The notes beneath the pieces are model-generated. The model had not been told where the DNA came from. It made no database searches and saw only the letters and a list, made by a program, of their open reading frames with translations. Shown here piece by piece: positions 8,657 through 17,012 of a DNA stretch of 64,000 nt; the stretch's first letter is position 1, and every line of letters starts with the position of its first letter. The stretch comes from Rothia sp. SD9660Na. Lineage in GTDB: Bacteria; Actinomycetota; Actinomycetes; Actinomycetales; Micrococcaceae. The stretch spans positions 310,001 through 374,000 of the forward strand of contig NZ_CP125946.1 in the NCBI RefSeq assembly GCF_030064065.1, written 5' to 3'. The position numbers were made by a program, and so were the translations under genes.

Positions 8657-10267
8657 CTAGGCCTGGGTTGTACCCACATTCTGGAAGGACAGGCCGGTGG
8701 TGGGAATGGGGGCGAAGTCGGTGAGGGTATCAGCCGACCAGGCGGTAGGCAGCTTGCGGTGGAAGAGGGGGTAGAGGGGGACATTCTCTGCCACGATGTC
8801 GAAGACGCCCTTCCAATCGGGGCTTTCAGATGCGACGGCTTCAGCCATGGCCTCCTGCAGCTGGGTGTATTCGGCGGTGGTTGACCAGCGGAAGCGCTTC
8901 TCGGGCCAGGTGGCACCGCGGTACCACCAGGAGAGCAGCAGGTCGGGATCGTTGCCGAAGACGGAGGGGTCGCCGGGGGCCAAGACGACGTCGAAGTCAC
9001 CGGTGTCGACATAGTCGGAGTAGAGGGAGGAACTCTGGGAGTCCTGCAGGTTGACCTCGATACCGGCGTCCTTCAGGGATTCCTGAACCAGCTGGGAGCA
9101 CTGCTTGACCCAGTCATGGTCAGTGGTGCGCAGGGTGATGGAGAGATTCTCGACCCCGGCGTCCTTGAGCAGCTGCTGGGCCTTGGCCTTGTCGTAGCTG
9201 TAGACGGTGGAGGCCTCAGTGTAGTTGGGGTGCTCCTCGTGCAGGAATGAGGTGGCTGCGGTAGCGTTGCCCAGCAGGCCGGTGGAGATAACCTTCTCGA
9301 TGTCGATGGCGTAGAAGAGGGCCTGGCGAACTTCCTTCTTGTCGAAGGGGGCCTTGGCACAGTTGAACATCATGAAGAGCAGACCGAAGGACTGAACCGA
9401 CTCAGCAGTAACACCGTTGGTGTTCTCCAGAACGGGAAGGCTGTCGTAGGGTACGGACTCGATAGCCTGGACGCGCTGGGAGCTCATGGCGGTAACGCGG
9501 GCTGAGGACTCTACCAGAATCAGCCACTTCATGTTCTTGGCCAGGGCAGGGCGGGGGCCGTTGTAGTCGTCGAAGTGCTCAAAGGCGATGTGATCGCCCT
9601 TGGTAGCAGAAACGAACTTGTAGGGGCCTGAGCCGATGGGGTGGGCACCGAAAGCTTCGATGTCGTCGCTAGCTGAGGCGGGCATGATGTTGACCAGGGC
9701 GATACGGTCAGCGAAGAGGGGGAAGGGCTGGTTGAGCTTGAACTCTACGGTGGCATCGTCAACAGCGGTGACGGTGTCGATGAAGTAGAGGAACTGGCTG
9801 AAGAGCGATTCTTCTGAGGTGTAGAGCTCGAAGGTTTTGACGACGTCTGCTGCGGTGACAGCTGCACCGTCGTGGAACTTAGCGCCCTCACGCAGGGAGA
9901 CGCGGTAGGTGGTTTCGTCCACAACTTCGGGGTCGCCAGTAGCCAGGGCGTTGTAGCGCTCGCGGGTGGCTGGGTCGAGGCCGTAGAGACCTTCGAAGAT
10001 GTGCATGTTGGCGGCGAAGGGGGCGGCGCCTGATGCCTGTGAGGGGTCGAAAGTGGTTGAGACGTCGTAGGCGATGGCGGCGGTGATGGTGCCGTCGTTG
10101 TTGGCACCTGCGGCGCTGCCGCTTGCGGACGAGTCGGTGGTAGTTGATGAGTTACCGCAGGCTGCGATGGAGGCGGCGAAGGCGGTGGCTGCGCTGATAC
10201 CGCCGGCGATCTTGAAGAAGCCGCGGCGTGAGGTGTCAAATTCCTTGACGCGGGTGAGCTGTGACAT
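8657..10267 (-). CDS. Lipoprotein solute-binding protein (SBP_bac_5 family) of the sialic acid importer
   Basis: Extracytoplasmic binding protein of the ABC importer. It has 536 residues. The N terminus carries a twin-arginine-like signal (SRRGFFKIAGG, RR at 14-15) followed by a lipobox with C37 (AACGNSS), so it is probably exported folded and lipid-anchored. The mature part is an oligopeptide-binding-type (cluster C) protein, with LREGAKFHDGAAVTAADVV typical of that family. It is the first gene of the minus-strand operon, 146 bp from the divergent FadR-type regulator. Sialic acid is inferred from nanAKE downstream; peptide is the alternative. Confidence 0.88.
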   Translation of the reverse strand: MSQLTRVKEFDTSRRGFFKIAGGISAATAFAASIAACGNSSTTTDSSASGSAAGANNDGTITAAIAYDVSTTFDPSQASGAAPFAANMHIFEGLYGLDPATRERYNALATGDPEVVDETTYRVSLREGAKFHDGAAVTAADVVKTFELYTSEESLFSQFLYFIDTVTAVDDATVEFKLNQPFPLFADRIALVNIMPASASDDIEAFGAHPIGSGPYKFVSATKGDHIAFEHFDDYNGPRPALAKNMKWLILVESSARVTAMSSQRVQAIESVPYDSLPVLENTNGVTAESVQSFGLLFMMFNCAKAPFDKKEVRQALFYAIDIEKVISTGLLGNATAATSFLHEEHPNYTEASTVYSYDKAKAQQLLKDAGVENLSITLRTTDHDWVKQCSQLVQESLKDAGIEVNLQDSQSSSLYSDYVDTGDFDVVLAPGDPSVFGNDPDLLLSWWYRGATWPEKRFRWSTTAEYTQLQEAMAEAVASESPDWKGVFDIVAENVPLYPLFHRKLPTAWSADTLTDFAPIPTTGLSFQNVGTTQA

Positions 10268-10332
10268 CGATGTCTCACTCCTTTAGGGGCTGCGCTCCTG
10301 GGACGGAGCGGGAGGTTGTCTAACTAAAGTGG

Positions 10333-10350
10333 AGGTAGGACGTCCTACCT
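10333..10350. promoter_or_regulatory. Perfect 18-bp palindrome, likely operator of the nan/importer operon
   Basis: AGGTAGGACGTCCTACCT is its own reverse complement. It sits in the divergent gap between the binding-protein gene (start 10267) and the FadR-type regulator (start 10414). CTATA and TATAG arms overlap its right edge at 10349-10363 around promoter-like TATACT. FadR-type regulators bind short palindromes, so this is probably the site of the adjacent regulator. Confidence 0.72.
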
Positions 10351-10413
10351 ATATACTGTATAGTAGTGACGAACGTCTAATTTGGTCAAGCAGAAGATGT
10401 AAGAATCGGTAGT

Positions 10414-11220
10414 ATGAACCACCACGACTCATTCACCAGCCCCCGATTAGAACGGCCCGTGCCCGCTTTCTTGCACCGGGCGTCCCCCCTCAGCGCTGCC
10501 CAAAAACGCCAGCTGCAACTACAACATGACATCATCGACCTCATCTTCCAACGGCAGCTGGGCCAGGGGGACCCCCTGCCCACCGAACAAGAGCTCATCG
10601 ACGAGCTCGGGGTGGGTCGCAATTCGATCCGCGAGGCCCTCAAGGTGCTTGAAGCTCTCGGCATCGTTGAGGTGCGCCACGGCTTTGGCACCTTCGTGGG
10701 CGGGAACGCCCTGACCTCGATGGTGCGAGCTCTTGGCTTCCGAGGGCAGTTGGCCCTCTACCACGGCGGCCAAGAAGCCCTGGAACTTGTTGAAGTGCGA
10801 GAAGCCCTAGAAGTCGGTTTGTTACGCTCGGTCATTCCCGTGATAACCCAAGAACAGCTCTCCCGCGTCAAAGAAGCCTACGATGCTATGGAAGCTAGCG
10901 TGCACCAGGGAACCTGGTTGGCAGAACACGACCAGCGCTTCCATGCGGCAATCTTTGAGCCCCTGGGCAATGAATTGCTATCCCGGCTCCTGGATGTCTT
11001 CTGGCAGGTTTATGACACCATCGCCGGGGTGCTCGACACTGTCGCCCCCCTCGACGAAGGGCAGACTTGCACCCTGCTTGAAGCCCACCGCAAACTTTAC
11101 GAGGCCATCAGCGATAAGGACGCGGACGCCGCCACCACGCTCATGCGGGAGCACTTTGTGGGCATTCGGGAGCGTCTTACCTCCTGGCAGGCCAACTGGC
11201 TCGCAGAAAATAAGGGTTAG
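10414..11220 (+). CDS. FadR-type GntR-family regulator of the sialic acid operon (NanR-like)
   Basis: Probable repressor of the divergent importer/nan operon, relieved by a sugar ligand. The 268-residue protein has a winged helix-turn-helix at about 50-97 (PLPTEQELIDELGVGRNSIREALKVLEALG, then VRHGFGTFVG) and an FCD-type all-helical ligand domain at about 115-255. The FCD metal-ligand pattern is suggested by HDQRFHAAIF and the later EAHRKLYEAI and MREHF segments. A perfect palindrome lies upstream. No good ribosome-binding site is visible before the ATG. Confidence 0.85.
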   Translation: MNHHDSFTSPRLERPVPAFLHRASPLSAAQKRQLQLQHDIIDLIFQRQLGQGDPLPTEQELIDELGVGRNSIREALKVLEALGIVEVRHGFGTFVGGNALTSMVRALGFRGQLALYHGGQEALELVEVREALEVGLLRSVIPVITQEQLSRVKEAYDAMEASVHQGTWLAEHDQRFHAAIFEPLGNELLSRLLDVFWQVYDTIAGVLDTVAPLDEGQTCTLLEAHRKLYEAISDKDADAATTLMREHFVGIRERLTSWQANWLAENKG

Positions 11221-11268
11221 GCCGACCGTCCTTTTGTGACGTTTTATGACGCCGTAACTTTTTGTTGC

Positions 11269-11291
11269 GGTCACACACGTGACATATGACC
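11269..11291. promoter_or_regulatory. Imperfect inverted repeat upstream of metQ
   Basis: GGTCA (11269-11273) and TGACC (11287-11291) flank TCACACACGTGACAT in the 231-bp gap between the regulator and metQ. A second 13-bp inverted repeat, GTCTAG-C-CTAGAC, is at 11347-11359. Either could be an operator for methionine control. No SAM-riboswitch core was recognised. Confidence 0.35.
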
Positions 11292-11451
11292 CAAAAAGAA
11301 GCCGCATGAGGGAGTGGCGGCGCCACAGTGTTCTAATAGAAGAGGCGTCTAGCCTAGACACCCGAAACCACATCAGCACACAGCGCTAGAGACGGTGCCG
11401 CTGAACCGTGGCCGCACACACCACTATTTCTCAACAGAAAGATTCATAGCC

Positions 11452-12306
11452 GTGAAGAAATTTGTTGCCACTCTGGCTCTCGTACCCCTCGCATTCGGTC
11501 TTGCAGCCTGCGGCTCATCCTCCAGCGACGACGTCGTCAAAATCGGCGTAGTAGGCACCGACCCCTCCAACGACAAGCTCGTAGAGGTTGCAAAGGCAGA
11601 GGGAATCAACATCGAAATCGTTGAATTCTCCGACTACACCCAGCCCAACCCCGCCCTGAGCTCCGGCGAAATCGACCTCAACTGGTTCCAGCACATCGCC
11701 TACCTCTCCAACTACAACGTAGAAGCAAACGACGACCTGCAGATTGTAGGCCCCACCGTTATCTACCCCATGGCGCTGTTCTCCAACAAGCACGACTCCA
11801 TCTCAGCCCTGCCCCAGGGTGCTGAAATCGCCATCCCCAACGACACCGTCAACGAAGCCCGTGCCCTGCTGCTGCTCGAAGCAAACGGCCTGGTCTCCTT
11901 CACCTCAGAAACCACCAGCCCCACCGTTGACGACCTCGACACCGCAGCCTCCAAGGTTACCGTCACCCCCGTCGACGCAGCCCAGACCGTGCTCGCCCTC
12001 GAATCCGTTGACGGCTCCGTCATCAACAACGACTTCCTCAAGGACGCCGGCCTGAACCCCAAGGACGCCCTGGCCCAGGACGACCCTGCTAACGAGTCAG
12101 CCCGCCCCTACGTCAACCTCTTCGTCTCCACCGCCGATAACGCCGACAACGAGACCTACAAGAAGATCGTAGAGCTCTACCACACCGAAGAAGTACAGGC
12201 CGTGGTACAGGAAGACACCCAGGGCACCGCAGTTGAAGTCACCACCGACGTCTCCGAACTGCGCTCCACCCTGGCCACCCTCGAAGAGCAGAAGCGCAAC
12301 GGCTAA
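11452..12306 (+). CDS. metQ: Methionine ABC transporter lipoprotein MetQ
   Basis: Binds methionine outside the cell and delivers it to MetI/MetN. From the GTG at 11452 the protein has 284 residues, with a lipoprotein signal VKKFVATLALVPLAFGLAACG and C20 as the lipidated residue. The upstream ATG at 11395 would add residues before the signal peptide and is rejected. NLPA/MetQ-family features are VKIGVVGTDPSNDKLVEVAK and DLNWFQHIAYLSNYN. metN follows after 188 bp and metI after that. Confidence 0.9.
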   Translation: MKKFVATLALVPLAFGLAACGSSSSDDVVKIGVVGTDPSNDKLVEVAKAEGINIEIVEFSDYTQPNPALSSGEIDLNWFQHIAYLSNYNVEANDDLQIVGPTVIYPMALFSNKHDSISALPQGAEIAIPNDTVNEARALLLLEANGLVSFTSETTSPTVDDLDTAASKVTVTPVDAAQTVLALESVDGSVINNDFLKDAGLNPKDALAQDDPANESARPYVNLFVSTADNADNETYKKIVELYHTEEVQAVVQEDTQGTAVEVTTDVSELRSTLATLEEQKRNG

Positions 12307-12494
12307 AACACTAGGCAGAGCTCACCCTTGAGCTAGCTCACGCACCCCAACAGCGGCAGCCAACTGCGGTAGGCTAGACACTTCGGCCCCGTCCGGTGCC
12401 CAGCTCTAGCCCCGCAAAGGCTGCCGCTGTGCGCATACCCCCAGCAGGTGCGTCCGCCCACAGTCACCGCAAGACCCCAACCGAAGAAGAAGAC

Positions 12495-13547
12495 ATGACC
12501 GAACAGCGACTACAGCCAACCGGGCCCCAGCCCATGGTCGTGCTGAACAACGTGACCAAAGAGTTCAAGGTCGGCAAAAAAACCGTCACCGCCGTCAACG
12601 GTGTAGACCTCACCATCACCAAGGGTGAAATCTTCGCCATCATCGGCTACTCCGGTGCCGGTAAATCAACTCTGGTGCGCCTGATTAACGGCCTAGAAGC
12701 CATCACCACAGGATCACTCACCGTCGATGGCTTTGAAATCGCCGGTAAGCGCGAATCGCAGCTGCGCCAGGTGCGCACCAACATCGGCATGATCTTCCAG
12801 CAGTTCAACCTCATGAACTCCCGCACCGTCGCCGGTAACGTCGAATTCCCGCTCATCATCGCGGGCTGGGACAAGGCCAAGCGAGCCGAACGCGTCGCCG
12901 AACTGCTCGACTTCGTAGGGCTCGCCGACAAGGCCAAAAACTACCCCGACCAGCTCTCCGGCGGTCAGAAGCAGCGCGTCGGTATCGCCCGTGCCCTTGC
13001 CACCTCACCCTCCCTGCTGCTGGCCGACGAATCCACCAGCGCCCTGGACCCCGAAACCACCGCTGAAGTGCTCGACCTGCTCAAAAAGGTCAACGCCGAG
13101 CTGGGCATCACCGTCATCGTCATTACTCACGAAATGGACGTCGTCTCGACCATCGCCGACCGCGTAGCCGTCATGGAAAACGGCCGAGTCGTCGAATCAG
13201 GCAACGTCTACGACGTCTTCTCCAACCCCCAAACAGAGGTCGCCCGCCGCTTCGTCGGAACCACCGTCAAGTCCCTACCCGTAGGCGACGAAGCCGCCGA
13301 CCTCAAAGCCCGCCACAAGGGCTACCTCATCAACATCGAAATCACCGAAGGCAACAACGGCATCGGCAAGGTACTCTCCTACCTGGGCTCCCGCAACGTC
13401 TCCTTCAACATCGTGCAGGGCGGCCTCGAAACCCTGCAGGGCAAGAGCTACGGCAACCTCACCCTCGAACTGCTCGGTGACGTCACTAGCCTCGACGCCG
13501 TGGTCGCTGAACTCAAGACCGTCACCCGCGTGCAGGAGGTACGCTAA
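12495..13547 (+). CDS. metN: Methionine ABC transporter ATPase MetN
   Basis: ATPase for methionine uptake. The ATG at 12495 follows purine-rich GAAGAAGAAG and gives 350 residues, the usual MetN length; codons upstream from 12396 are not family-like. Walker A is GYSGAGKST (51-59), the signature LSGGQKQRVGIARAL, and Walker B leads to LLADESTSALD. A C-terminal NIL/ACT-like regulatory domain (about 275-347, GYLINIEITEGNNGIGKVLSYLGS) is where methionine feedback inhibits transport in the E. coli homologue. metI starts 2 nt after the stop. Confidence 0.95.
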   Translation: MTEQRLQPTGPQPMVVLNNVTKEFKVGKKTVTAVNGVDLTITKGEIFAIIGYSGAGKSTLVRLINGLEAITTGSLTVDGFEIAGKRESQLRQVRTNIGMIFQQFNLMNSRTVAGNVEFPLIIAGWDKAKRAERVAELLDFVGLADKAKNYPDQLSGGQKQRVGIARALATSPSLLLADESTSALDPETTAEVLDLLKKVNAELGITVIVITHEMDVVSTIADRVAVMENGRVVESGNVYDVFSNPQTEVARRFVGTTVKSLPVGDEAADLKARHKGYLINIEITEGNNGIGKVLSYLGSRNVSFNIVQGGLETLQGKSYGNLTLELLGDVTSLDAVVAELKTVTRVQEVR

Positions 13548-13549
13548 CC

Positions 13550-14206
13550 GTGGACTCAACCTTCGTCACCGACAAACTCATCCCCGCCCTCGGCGACACC
13601 CTCTACATGGTCTCACTGACCATGCTGGTCGCCGGTGCCCTAGGCATGATCTTCGGTCTGCTGCTCTACACCACCCGCCAGGGCAACATCCTGGCTAACC
13701 GCTTCGTCAACATCCTGCTGAACGTCGTGGTCAACGTGGTACGCCCCATCCCCTTCATCATCCTGCTCGCTGCCCTGGGCCCCCTGACCCAGATGGTGGT
13801 CGGTACCCGCCTGGGCGTCAACGCAGCCATCTTCGCCATGGTCTTTGGCGCTACCTTCGCTATCGCCCGCATCGTCGAGCAGAACATGGTTTCCATCGAC
13901 CCCGGTGTTATTGAGGCCGCCCGCGCCATGGGCGCCTCCAAGATGCGCATCCTCTTCACCGTCATGATCCCCGAAGCCCTCGGCCCGCTGATCCTGGGCT
14001 ACACCTTCCTGGTCATCGGCGTGGTCGACATGTCAGCTATGGCCGGCTACATCGGCGGTGGCGGCCTGGGTAAGGTCGCCCTGGTGGACGGCTACCAGCG
14101 CTTCAACGAAGTCATCACCTGGTCGGTTGTCGCCGTCATTATTATTCTGGTGCAGCTCATCCAGCTGGTGGGCAACATGCTGGCCCGCAAGGTCATGCGC
14201 CGATAA
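13550..14206 (+). CDS. metI: Methionine ABC transporter permease MetI
   Basis: Membrane subunit of the methionine importer. It starts at GTG 13550 with AGGAGGT at 13534-13540 inside the end of metN. The 218-residue protein has about five hydrophobic segments and the MetI pattern NVVRPIPFIILLAALGPLTQ, plus the ATPase-contact loop VIEAARAMGASKMRI and VIGVVDMSAMAGYIGGGGLG. Two hairpins follow. Confidence 0.95.
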   Translation: MDSTFVTDKLIPALGDTLYMVSLTMLVAGALGMIFGLLLYTTRQGNILANRFVNILLNVVVNVVRPIPFIILLAALGPLTQMVVGTRLGVNAAIFAMVFGATFAIARIVEQNMVSIDPGVIEAARAMGASKMRILFTVMIPEALGPLILGYTFLVIGVVDMSAMAGYIGGGGLGKVALVDGYQRFNEVITWSVVAVIIILVQLIQLVGNMLARKVMRR

Positions 14207-14215
14207 GGCAGACCG

Positions 14216-14327
14216 AAGGACGCGCGGATGCGCTTGGAGCCGGCTGGCTGGGGCTGGCATGAATTGCTTGTGAGCGTCAGCGAACCAGCAAGAAGGTTAG
14301 CCGGCAAAAGCGCATCCGCGCGTCCTT
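14216..14327 (+). terminator. Long stem-loop with 20-bp perfect arms after metI
   Basis: The arms at 14216-14235 and 14308-14327 are perfect reverse complements (left arm AAGGACGCGCGGATGCGCTT) and the right arm runs into TTTTC. The 72-nt loop holds a nested pair GCCGGCT (14239-14245)/AGCCGGC (14299-14305). It lies 10 nt after the metI stop. It can act as a terminator, but the arm and loop length are unusual. Confidence 0.75.
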
Positions 14328-14360
14328 TTCTGTTATCCCATCGCCTAAAACGGGATAGCT

Positions 14361-14397
14361 AAGGGCCGGTTCCCGTCGGGAGCCGGCCCTTTTGCTC
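14361..14397. terminator. Second intrinsic terminator, convergent
   Basis: AAGGGCCGG and CCGGCCCTT arms, with inner TCCC/GGGA, form a tight hairpin at 14361-14392 followed by TTTT. It lies between metI (+) and the minus-strand membrane-protein gene and could serve both. Confidence 0.85.
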
Positions 14398-14398
14398 T

Positions 14399-14983
14399 CT
14401 AATCGTTTTTCTTGCCGCTAATCCAGGACGAGTCGTAGAGCCCACCCACCCCCGGCCCGTTCCCGCCGTTTCGGCCGGTACCGCGCTCAAGCTCCTGCTC
14501 GTAGAGGCGCTCAGCAAAATCGGTGGGGCGCATGAGCCGCTCGTCATCCTCATCGTCGTGGTCGGTGAACCGCGAGAGCGCAAAGATACCGTACAGCAGG
14601 GCCGCAAAAAGCAGGAAGAAGAAGGCAAGCTCAGCCCACATAATCACGTAGTTACGGCGTAGCTCCGGGGTTGCGTCGCTGTAGATGGCGGGCACCATCA
14701 GAAAAGAGGCCACCGCCAGAATCACCGCCACGATAGTGAGGGAGTGCGGTAGCCAGTACCAGCGGCTGCGGGGCCGTTTGCCCCGCTGGCTGTCGGGGCC
14801 CGTCCGCGCCGGGTGGGCGGCGTCCGCTGACTCTAGCGGGGCGGACGCCTGCCCCGCCCCCTGCTCCCCTGTGAAGGCTTGGGGCGGGAGGAATTCGCGG
14901 TAGTAGGCGCGTTCGTCGTCGCTGAGGTCTTCGAGGCGGCGGCCGTAGCGGGAGGGGCTCGGGTTCTTCTCGGGGTCTGTCAC
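14399..14983 (-). CDS. Hypothetical membrane protein
   Basis: No family is recognised. The 194-residue protein has a charged, Pro-rich N-terminal half (about 1-70, with RRLEDLSDDERAYYREFLPP), then two hydrophobic segments, SLTIVAVILAVASFLMVPAIY (about 84-104) and ELAFFFLLFAALLYGIFAL (about 117-135). A charged C-terminal tail contains ERLYEQELERG. Its start is 26 nt after the stop of the HAD phosphatase, so the two are probably cotranscribed. Confidence 0.75.
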   Translation of the reverse strand: MTDPEKNPSPSRYGRRLEDLSDDERAYYREFLPPQAFTGEQGAGQASAPLESADAAHPARTGPDSQRGKRPRSRWYWLPHSLTIVAVILAVASFLMVPAIYSDATPELRRNYVIMWAELAFFFLLFAALLYGIFALSRFTDHDDEDDERLMRPTDFAERLYEQELERGTGRNGGNGPGVGGLYDSSWISGKKND

Positions 14984-15009
14984 TGCTCGTCCTTGAGAAG
15001 TTGGTGGGT

Positions 15010-15750
15010 TTAGCGGTCGCGGTCGGGCAGGTGCCCTACCCAGGCGTGAAGCTGGGCGAGGAAGTCGGGGTCGGTGAAGGAGCTGAACCGCCCGATACCT
15101 GCCGTCAGTAGGGGAGTGGGGGTGGCGGCGTCCGGCTCTACCTGGTAAATCAGGCAGTTGGTGCCAGCGGCGGTGGCTGCGGTCATGCCGGTGACGGAGT
15201 CTTCAACGGTGAGGGCCTGCTCGGGGGCGAAGCCCAGGCGGCGGGTTGCTTCGAGGTAGATGTCGGGGGCGGGCTTGCCTTCTTCGACGTCGTGGAAGGA
15301 GACCCAGGTATCCAGGTAGGGGGCGTAGCCGAAGTGGGTGAGTTTTTTGGTCAGTAGCTTGCCGCCGGAGTTGGACGCTACCGCCACGGGGATTTTTGCT
15401 GAAAGCAGTTTGATGGCGTCGAGGGCGCCGTCGATGGTGGTGACGCCGCGGTCGATGATATCGAACTCGGTGGTAGTGATGGTGGTGTAGACGCTGTCGC
15501 GGAAGGCTTCGGGGGAGCCGTCGAATTCGGACGCCAGCGGGGTGAGGGCTGAGAGACGGTCGGCAAGATCGCCGGCTGAGATGCCGACGAGGGAAGCTTC
15601 GAGTTCGGGGGTGAGCTCTACCCGGTAGTGTTTGAACATTTCGGCCTGGATTTCGCCCCAAAGGGTTTCTGAGTCGAGTAGGACGCCGTCGCAGTCGAAG
15701 ACGGCGCAGGCGGGGGCAAAGTGGGTGGGGGCTGAGTGAAGTTCAAACAT
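15010..15750 (-). CDS. HAD-family phosphatase (beta-phosphoglucomutase-like)
   Basis: Cytoplasmic HAD hydrolase of 246 residues. Motif I is FDCDGVLLDSETLW (D19 and D21), followed by a helical cap (about 30-100). Motif II is VAVASNSGG, the motif III lysine is KKLTHFG, and motif IV is VEDSVTGMTAATAAG. The ADxxET/DSET loop after motif I resembles sugar-phosphate phosphatases and phosphoglucomutases. The substrate cannot be told from sequence. Confidence 0.88.
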   Translation of the reverse strand: MFELHSAPTHFAPACAVFDCDGVLLDSETLWGEIQAEMFKHYRVELTPELEASLVGISAGDLADRLSALTPLASEFDGSPEAFRDSVYTTITTTEFDIIDRGVTTIDGALDAIKLLSAKIPVAVASNSGGKLLTKKLTHFGYAPYLDTWVSFHDVEEGKPAPDIYLEATRRLGFAPEQALTVEDSVTGMTAATAAGTNCLIYQVEPDAATPTPLLTAGIGRFSSFTDPDFLAQLHAWVGHLPDRDR

Positions 15751-15840
15751 GGTTCTATGCTCTCATAGGACGCGCTGGTAGGGGAGCGTGGGAGGGGGAC
15801 GAGTGGCTGGTATGACCGAAACCCAGTACATATCAGTTCC

Positions 15841-16019
15841 TATACTCATTGAAGGGTGGTAGAGCTACAGGGCCCCTGCAGTGTTGAGAAATGAAGGGAA
15901 ACCTTTTCAAGAAAGGTTGCACCTGGCGTAAAAAGTCTGTAGTATGGGTGGCAAGAAGACCCGTCAAGGCTAGTTCTCTACTAAGATAATCCTAGTAGGA
16001 ATCCTCAAATGGACGGGTT
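15841..16019 (+). ncRNA. Putative structured RNA upstream of the Abi_2 gene
   Basis: This AT-richer gap holds ordered stem-loops before the defence gene. A TATACT -10-like box is at 15841-15846. A perfect hairpin AACCTTT/AAAGGTT (15900-15906, 15912-15918, 5-nt loop) follows. A two-level stem comes next, ACCCGTC (15959-15965) with GACGGGT (16012-16018), enclosing CTACTA (15978-15983) with TAGTAG (15993-15998). The outer stem runs into TTTATTT directly before the Abi ATG, like a leaky terminator. That an RNA is made here is inference. Confidence 0.45.
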
Positions 16020-16024
16020 TATTT

Positions 16025-16939
16025 ATGTCTAGACTTCCTTTTGCGAAACAGGCTCAGAACAGCCAAGTCCTGAGAGCCAAGCTCGCCTGTCAAGGGCTAA
16101 GCGACCAAGACCAGGTCCTTCCCGCTTTTCTAACCCAGGTCGATTACTACCGTTTCAAGGGCTACGCATGGTTCTTCTTCGAAGATAAAACTAACCATAC
16201 TGCACAGGCCCGATTTATTCCTGGAACCGATGCTGCAGAGATTCTTGATTTATACGAGTTCGATGCTGAACTTCGAGGCTATATTATGAAGCTCTCTGAA
16301 ATCATTGAAGTCTGGCTACGGGCCGCAATGATTAGGCATTTCCCCTCAAATGGCGACCCCCTTGCCTACGCGACACAGCCTGGTCTGTATTTTGCAGAAG
16401 ACAAGCACGAGCAAGACCTTCACGAGCTGAAGCGGCTTTTGAAGAAGAATGAGACCTTACCCTTTGTGAGGGCCTTCTATTCGAAGTATGACTCGGAGTA
16501 CCCACCTTTATGGATCGCAACTGAGGTTATGAGCTTCGGTCTCCTTTCGAAATGGTATTCAAATATTAAGGATGCCTCTGTGCGCAAGAAGATCGCGCTT
16601 GAAGTGGGCTTACAGGCTCCCGCTTTTGAAAGTTTTCTGAGGGTATTCACTATTTTTCGAAACGCAGCTGCCCACCACAGTAGGGTGTGGAACCTTGCAT
16701 CAGCGGTGCAGGGTGTTACCCTACGAAAGCCTCCAGAGCTTCTTAGTGAGTCACTCGATGGCGCAGATACCTCTAAAATCAACTTTGTTCTTGCAATAGC
16801 TGTTTACATTGCGCGGCAACTTGGAACAGGGGAAAAATGTATTCCAGGGCTAAGGCAGCTCCTCATCAATGCAAGTGGGGCAATGCTCGATGAAATGGAC
16901 ATTCCAGACGGGTTTGAGCAGTTCGAATTGTGGGCCTAG
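16025..16939 (+). CDS. Abi_2 (AbiD/AbiF-like) HEPN abortive-infection protein
   Basis: Predicted phage-defence RNase toxin. The 304-residue protein has the Abi_2 N-terminal pattern LRAKLACQGLSDQDQVLPAFLTQVDYYRFKGYAWFF. Its conserved HEPN motif is RNAAAH (R212 to H217, R-x4-H), followed by HSRVWN as usual in the family. Length matches the family. The gene is clearly poorer in GC than its neighbours, which suggests horizontal gain. No canonical Shine-Dalgarno precedes the ATG; a stem and TTTATTT do. It stands alone, with no Cas or toxin-antitoxin protein partner beside it. Confidence 0.88.
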   Translation: MSRLPFAKQAQNSQVLRAKLACQGLSDQDQVLPAFLTQVDYYRFKGYAWFFFEDKTNHTAQARFIPGTDAAEILDLYEFDAELRGYIMKLSEIIEVWLRAAMIRHFPSNGDPLAYATQPGLYFAEDKHEQDLHELKRLLKKNETLPFVRAFYSKYDSEYPPLWIATEVMSFGLLSKWYSNIKDASVRKKIALEVGLQAPAFESFLRVFTIFRNAAAHHSRVWNLASAVQGVTLRKPPELLSESLDGADTSKINFVLAIAVYIARQLGTGEKCIPGLRQLLINASGAMLDEMDIPDGFEQFELWA

Positions 16940-17012
16940 AGCAGCATGACAACGGCGGGGCATCTATCACATAAACCCACGCAAGCCCACAGAAAGTGGG
17001 ATAATAGAACCC

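Noticed and set aside
10333..10350. IdeR iron box at the nan palindrome
   Set aside because: AGGT/ACCT arms resemble an iron box, but the spacing is 18 rather than 15 bp and the context is sugar uptake.
11221..11451. SAM riboswitch or McbR site before metQ
   Set aside because: No SAM-I or SAM-IV core could be traced, and the GTCTAG-C-CTAGAC repeat has the opposite orientation to the TAGAC-N6-GTCTA McbR consensus as I recall it.
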